A stretch of DNA of 64,000 bases, taken from NCBI GenBank assembly GCA_905181835.1, contig CAJIZF010000006.1:1-64000 (forward strand), written 5' to 3'. The position numbers were made by a program, and so were the translations under genes. Origin of the DNA: an uncultured Flavobacteriaceae bacterium. GTDB taxonomy: Bacteria > Bacteroidota > Bacteroidia > Flavobacteriales > Flavobacteriaceae. The notes beneath the pieces were generated by a model. That model was not told the DNA's origin. It ran no database searches and saw only the letters and a program-made list of their open reading frames with translations. Below, piece after piece: positions 63,262 through 64,000 of this stretch; the stretch's first letter is position 1; the number at the start of each line of letters is the position of its first letter.

Positions 63262-64000
63262 ATGAATTACGGACTCTGTAACCTAAATATTGTTCCATTA
63301 CGAATAGAAGATTCTGATTGTAGTGAGATGGTTTCACAAGTACTCTATGGTGATTTATTTGAGGTTCTTGAGCTCTCCGAAAAGTGGTGTAAAATTCGTC
63401 TAATTGACGATCAATACGAAGGTTGGATCGACAGCAAACAATATAAAAAAATTTCACCCTCTGAATTTCAAAAATTGAGTCAAAAACCTCCAATGCTTAC
63501 GACTCATTTATTAGACGTGATAACTACAGCAAACAATACGCTTTTACCAATTAGTATTGGCAGCAACACTGCAATTTCAAAATTTTTAAATCATTCTTTT
63601 GAGGGCGCAACTACCTCAAAAAAACTGAACAAATCGAACCTTACAGAATTTGCGCAAATGTATTTAAATAGCCCCTATCTTTGGGGAGGTAAAACACCTT
63701 TTGGGATTGATTGCAGTGGTTTTACACAAATGGTTTACAAACTGTGTGGATATCAATTGCTAAGGGATGCAAGTCAGCAAGTAACTCAAGGAGAAGTTTT
63801 AAGTTTTATAGAAGAAAGTGAAGCTGGTGATTTAGCTTTTTTTGATAATGAAGAAGGAGAAATTATACATGTTGGGATTTTATTAGACCACAATCATATT
63901 ATTCACGCGCACGGTAAGGTGCGAATAGATCAATTAGATCATTCTGGAATTTTTAATATCGAAAAACAAAAACATACTCATAAACTTAGAGTCATCAAAC
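63262..64000 (+). CDS. NlpC/P60 (C40) peptidase with SH3-like domain, 3' end cut by window
   Basis: The ATG at 63262 starts a 246-codon ORF that runs off the window. Residues 1-60 form a bacterial SH3-like domain (VPLRIEDSDCSEM, LSEKWCKIRL, YEGWID). From 130 the NlpC/P60 domain has YLWGGKTPFGIDCSGF with catalytic Cys151, HVGILL with His203 and IIHAHG with His215. These D,L-endopeptidases cut peptidoglycan stem peptides. No signal peptide is visible, so it may act on muropeptides in the cytoplasm, as YkfC-like enzymes do. Confidence 0.9.
   Translation, partial: MNYGLCNLNIVPLRIEDSDCSEMVSQVLYGDLFEVLELSEKWCKIRLIDDQYEGWIDSKQYKKISPSEFQKLSQKPPMLTTHLLDVITTANNTLLPISIGSNTAISKFLNHSFEGATTSKKLNKSNLTEFAQMYLNSPYLWGGKTPFGIDCSGFTQMVYKLCGYQLLRDASQQVTQGEVLSFIEESEAGDLAFFDNEEGEIIHVGILLDHNHIIHAHGKVRIDQLDHSGIFNIEKQKHTHKLRVIK

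Noticed and set aside
1-64000. CRISPR arrays, prophage, transposons or insertion sequences
   Set aside because: No regularly spaced repeats, transposase, integrase or phage structural genes were seen on either strand.

Overview
This AT-rich window reads as the chromosome of a member of the Flavobacteriaceae (Bacteroidota), probably free-living or marine. The evidence is a type IX secretion sorting domain, bacillithiol synthesis (BshA), fused E1 2-oxoacid dehydrogenase and fused CcsBA, families largely confined to Bacteroidota (TIGR03643/DUF2805, DUF2452, DUF4421), and many Bacteroidota-type -7 elements (TAnnTTTG) just upstream of genes, with little Shine-Dalgarno signal. No rRNA, phage, insertion sequence or CRISPR array was seen.

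Layout. 1-8.4 kb: 5' part of a YfcC-family carrier, ung, an oxygenase/SUI1/nucleoside phosphorylase run, fused E1 dehydrogenase, RlmI and an MFS pump. 8.4-16 kb: a T9SS cargo protein, an amine-oxidase-like flavoenzyme, a lipobox-bearing methyltransferase, DUF2452/DUF2805, a VTT protein and two helicases. 16-24 kb: rRNA methyltransferases, an ArsC-like protein with a strong terminator, fumC and ccsBA. 24-29 kb: a housekeeping run (DUF2520, KdsC-like, UbiA-like, Maf) and a PIG-L deacetylase. 29-31.6 kb: a sodium/solute symporter with a tiny membrane ORF in front, then a broken K+ channel carrying a 68-bp copy of the symporter 3' end. 31.6-44 kb: bshA, a GH3/serine hydrolase fusion, an Fe-S electron-transfer group, MlaD, an amidase and LptD. 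44-54 kb: RidA, TamB, tsaD, rsmE, DUF4159, TrmH, AI-2E and a THUMP-like methyltransferase. 54-57.6 kb: three tRNA genes and an accessory islet of very small ORFs plus a BspA-repeat lipoprotein. 57.6-64 kb: a pterin dehydratase, a beta-barrel protein, a frameshifted DUF4421 gene, an HD phosphohydrolase, a thiolase and a partial NlpC/P60 peptidase.

How the genes work together. Much of the window serves the envelope: LPS export (LptD, KdsC-like), lipid transport and outer-membrane assembly (MlaD, TamB), and wall turnover or recycling (amidase, GH3/beta-lactamase fusion, NlpC/P60). A second theme is RNA modification (RlmI, RlmF, RsmE, TrmH, TsaD and two further methyltransferases). Central metabolism is represented by E1 dehydrogenase, fumarase, thiolase and cytochrome c maturation.

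The main oddities are as follows. Several genes have no ATG/GTG/TTG where family homology says the protein begins (rlmI, tamB, THUMP-like methyltransferase). At least three loci show the same kind of one-base insertion frameshift, two of them in T runs. The K+ channel is disrupted by a templated copy. The UbiA-family protein has lost its first Asp-rich metal-binding motif. Several micro-ORFs sit in conserved-looking positions. No clear novel defence or biosynthetic system was found.
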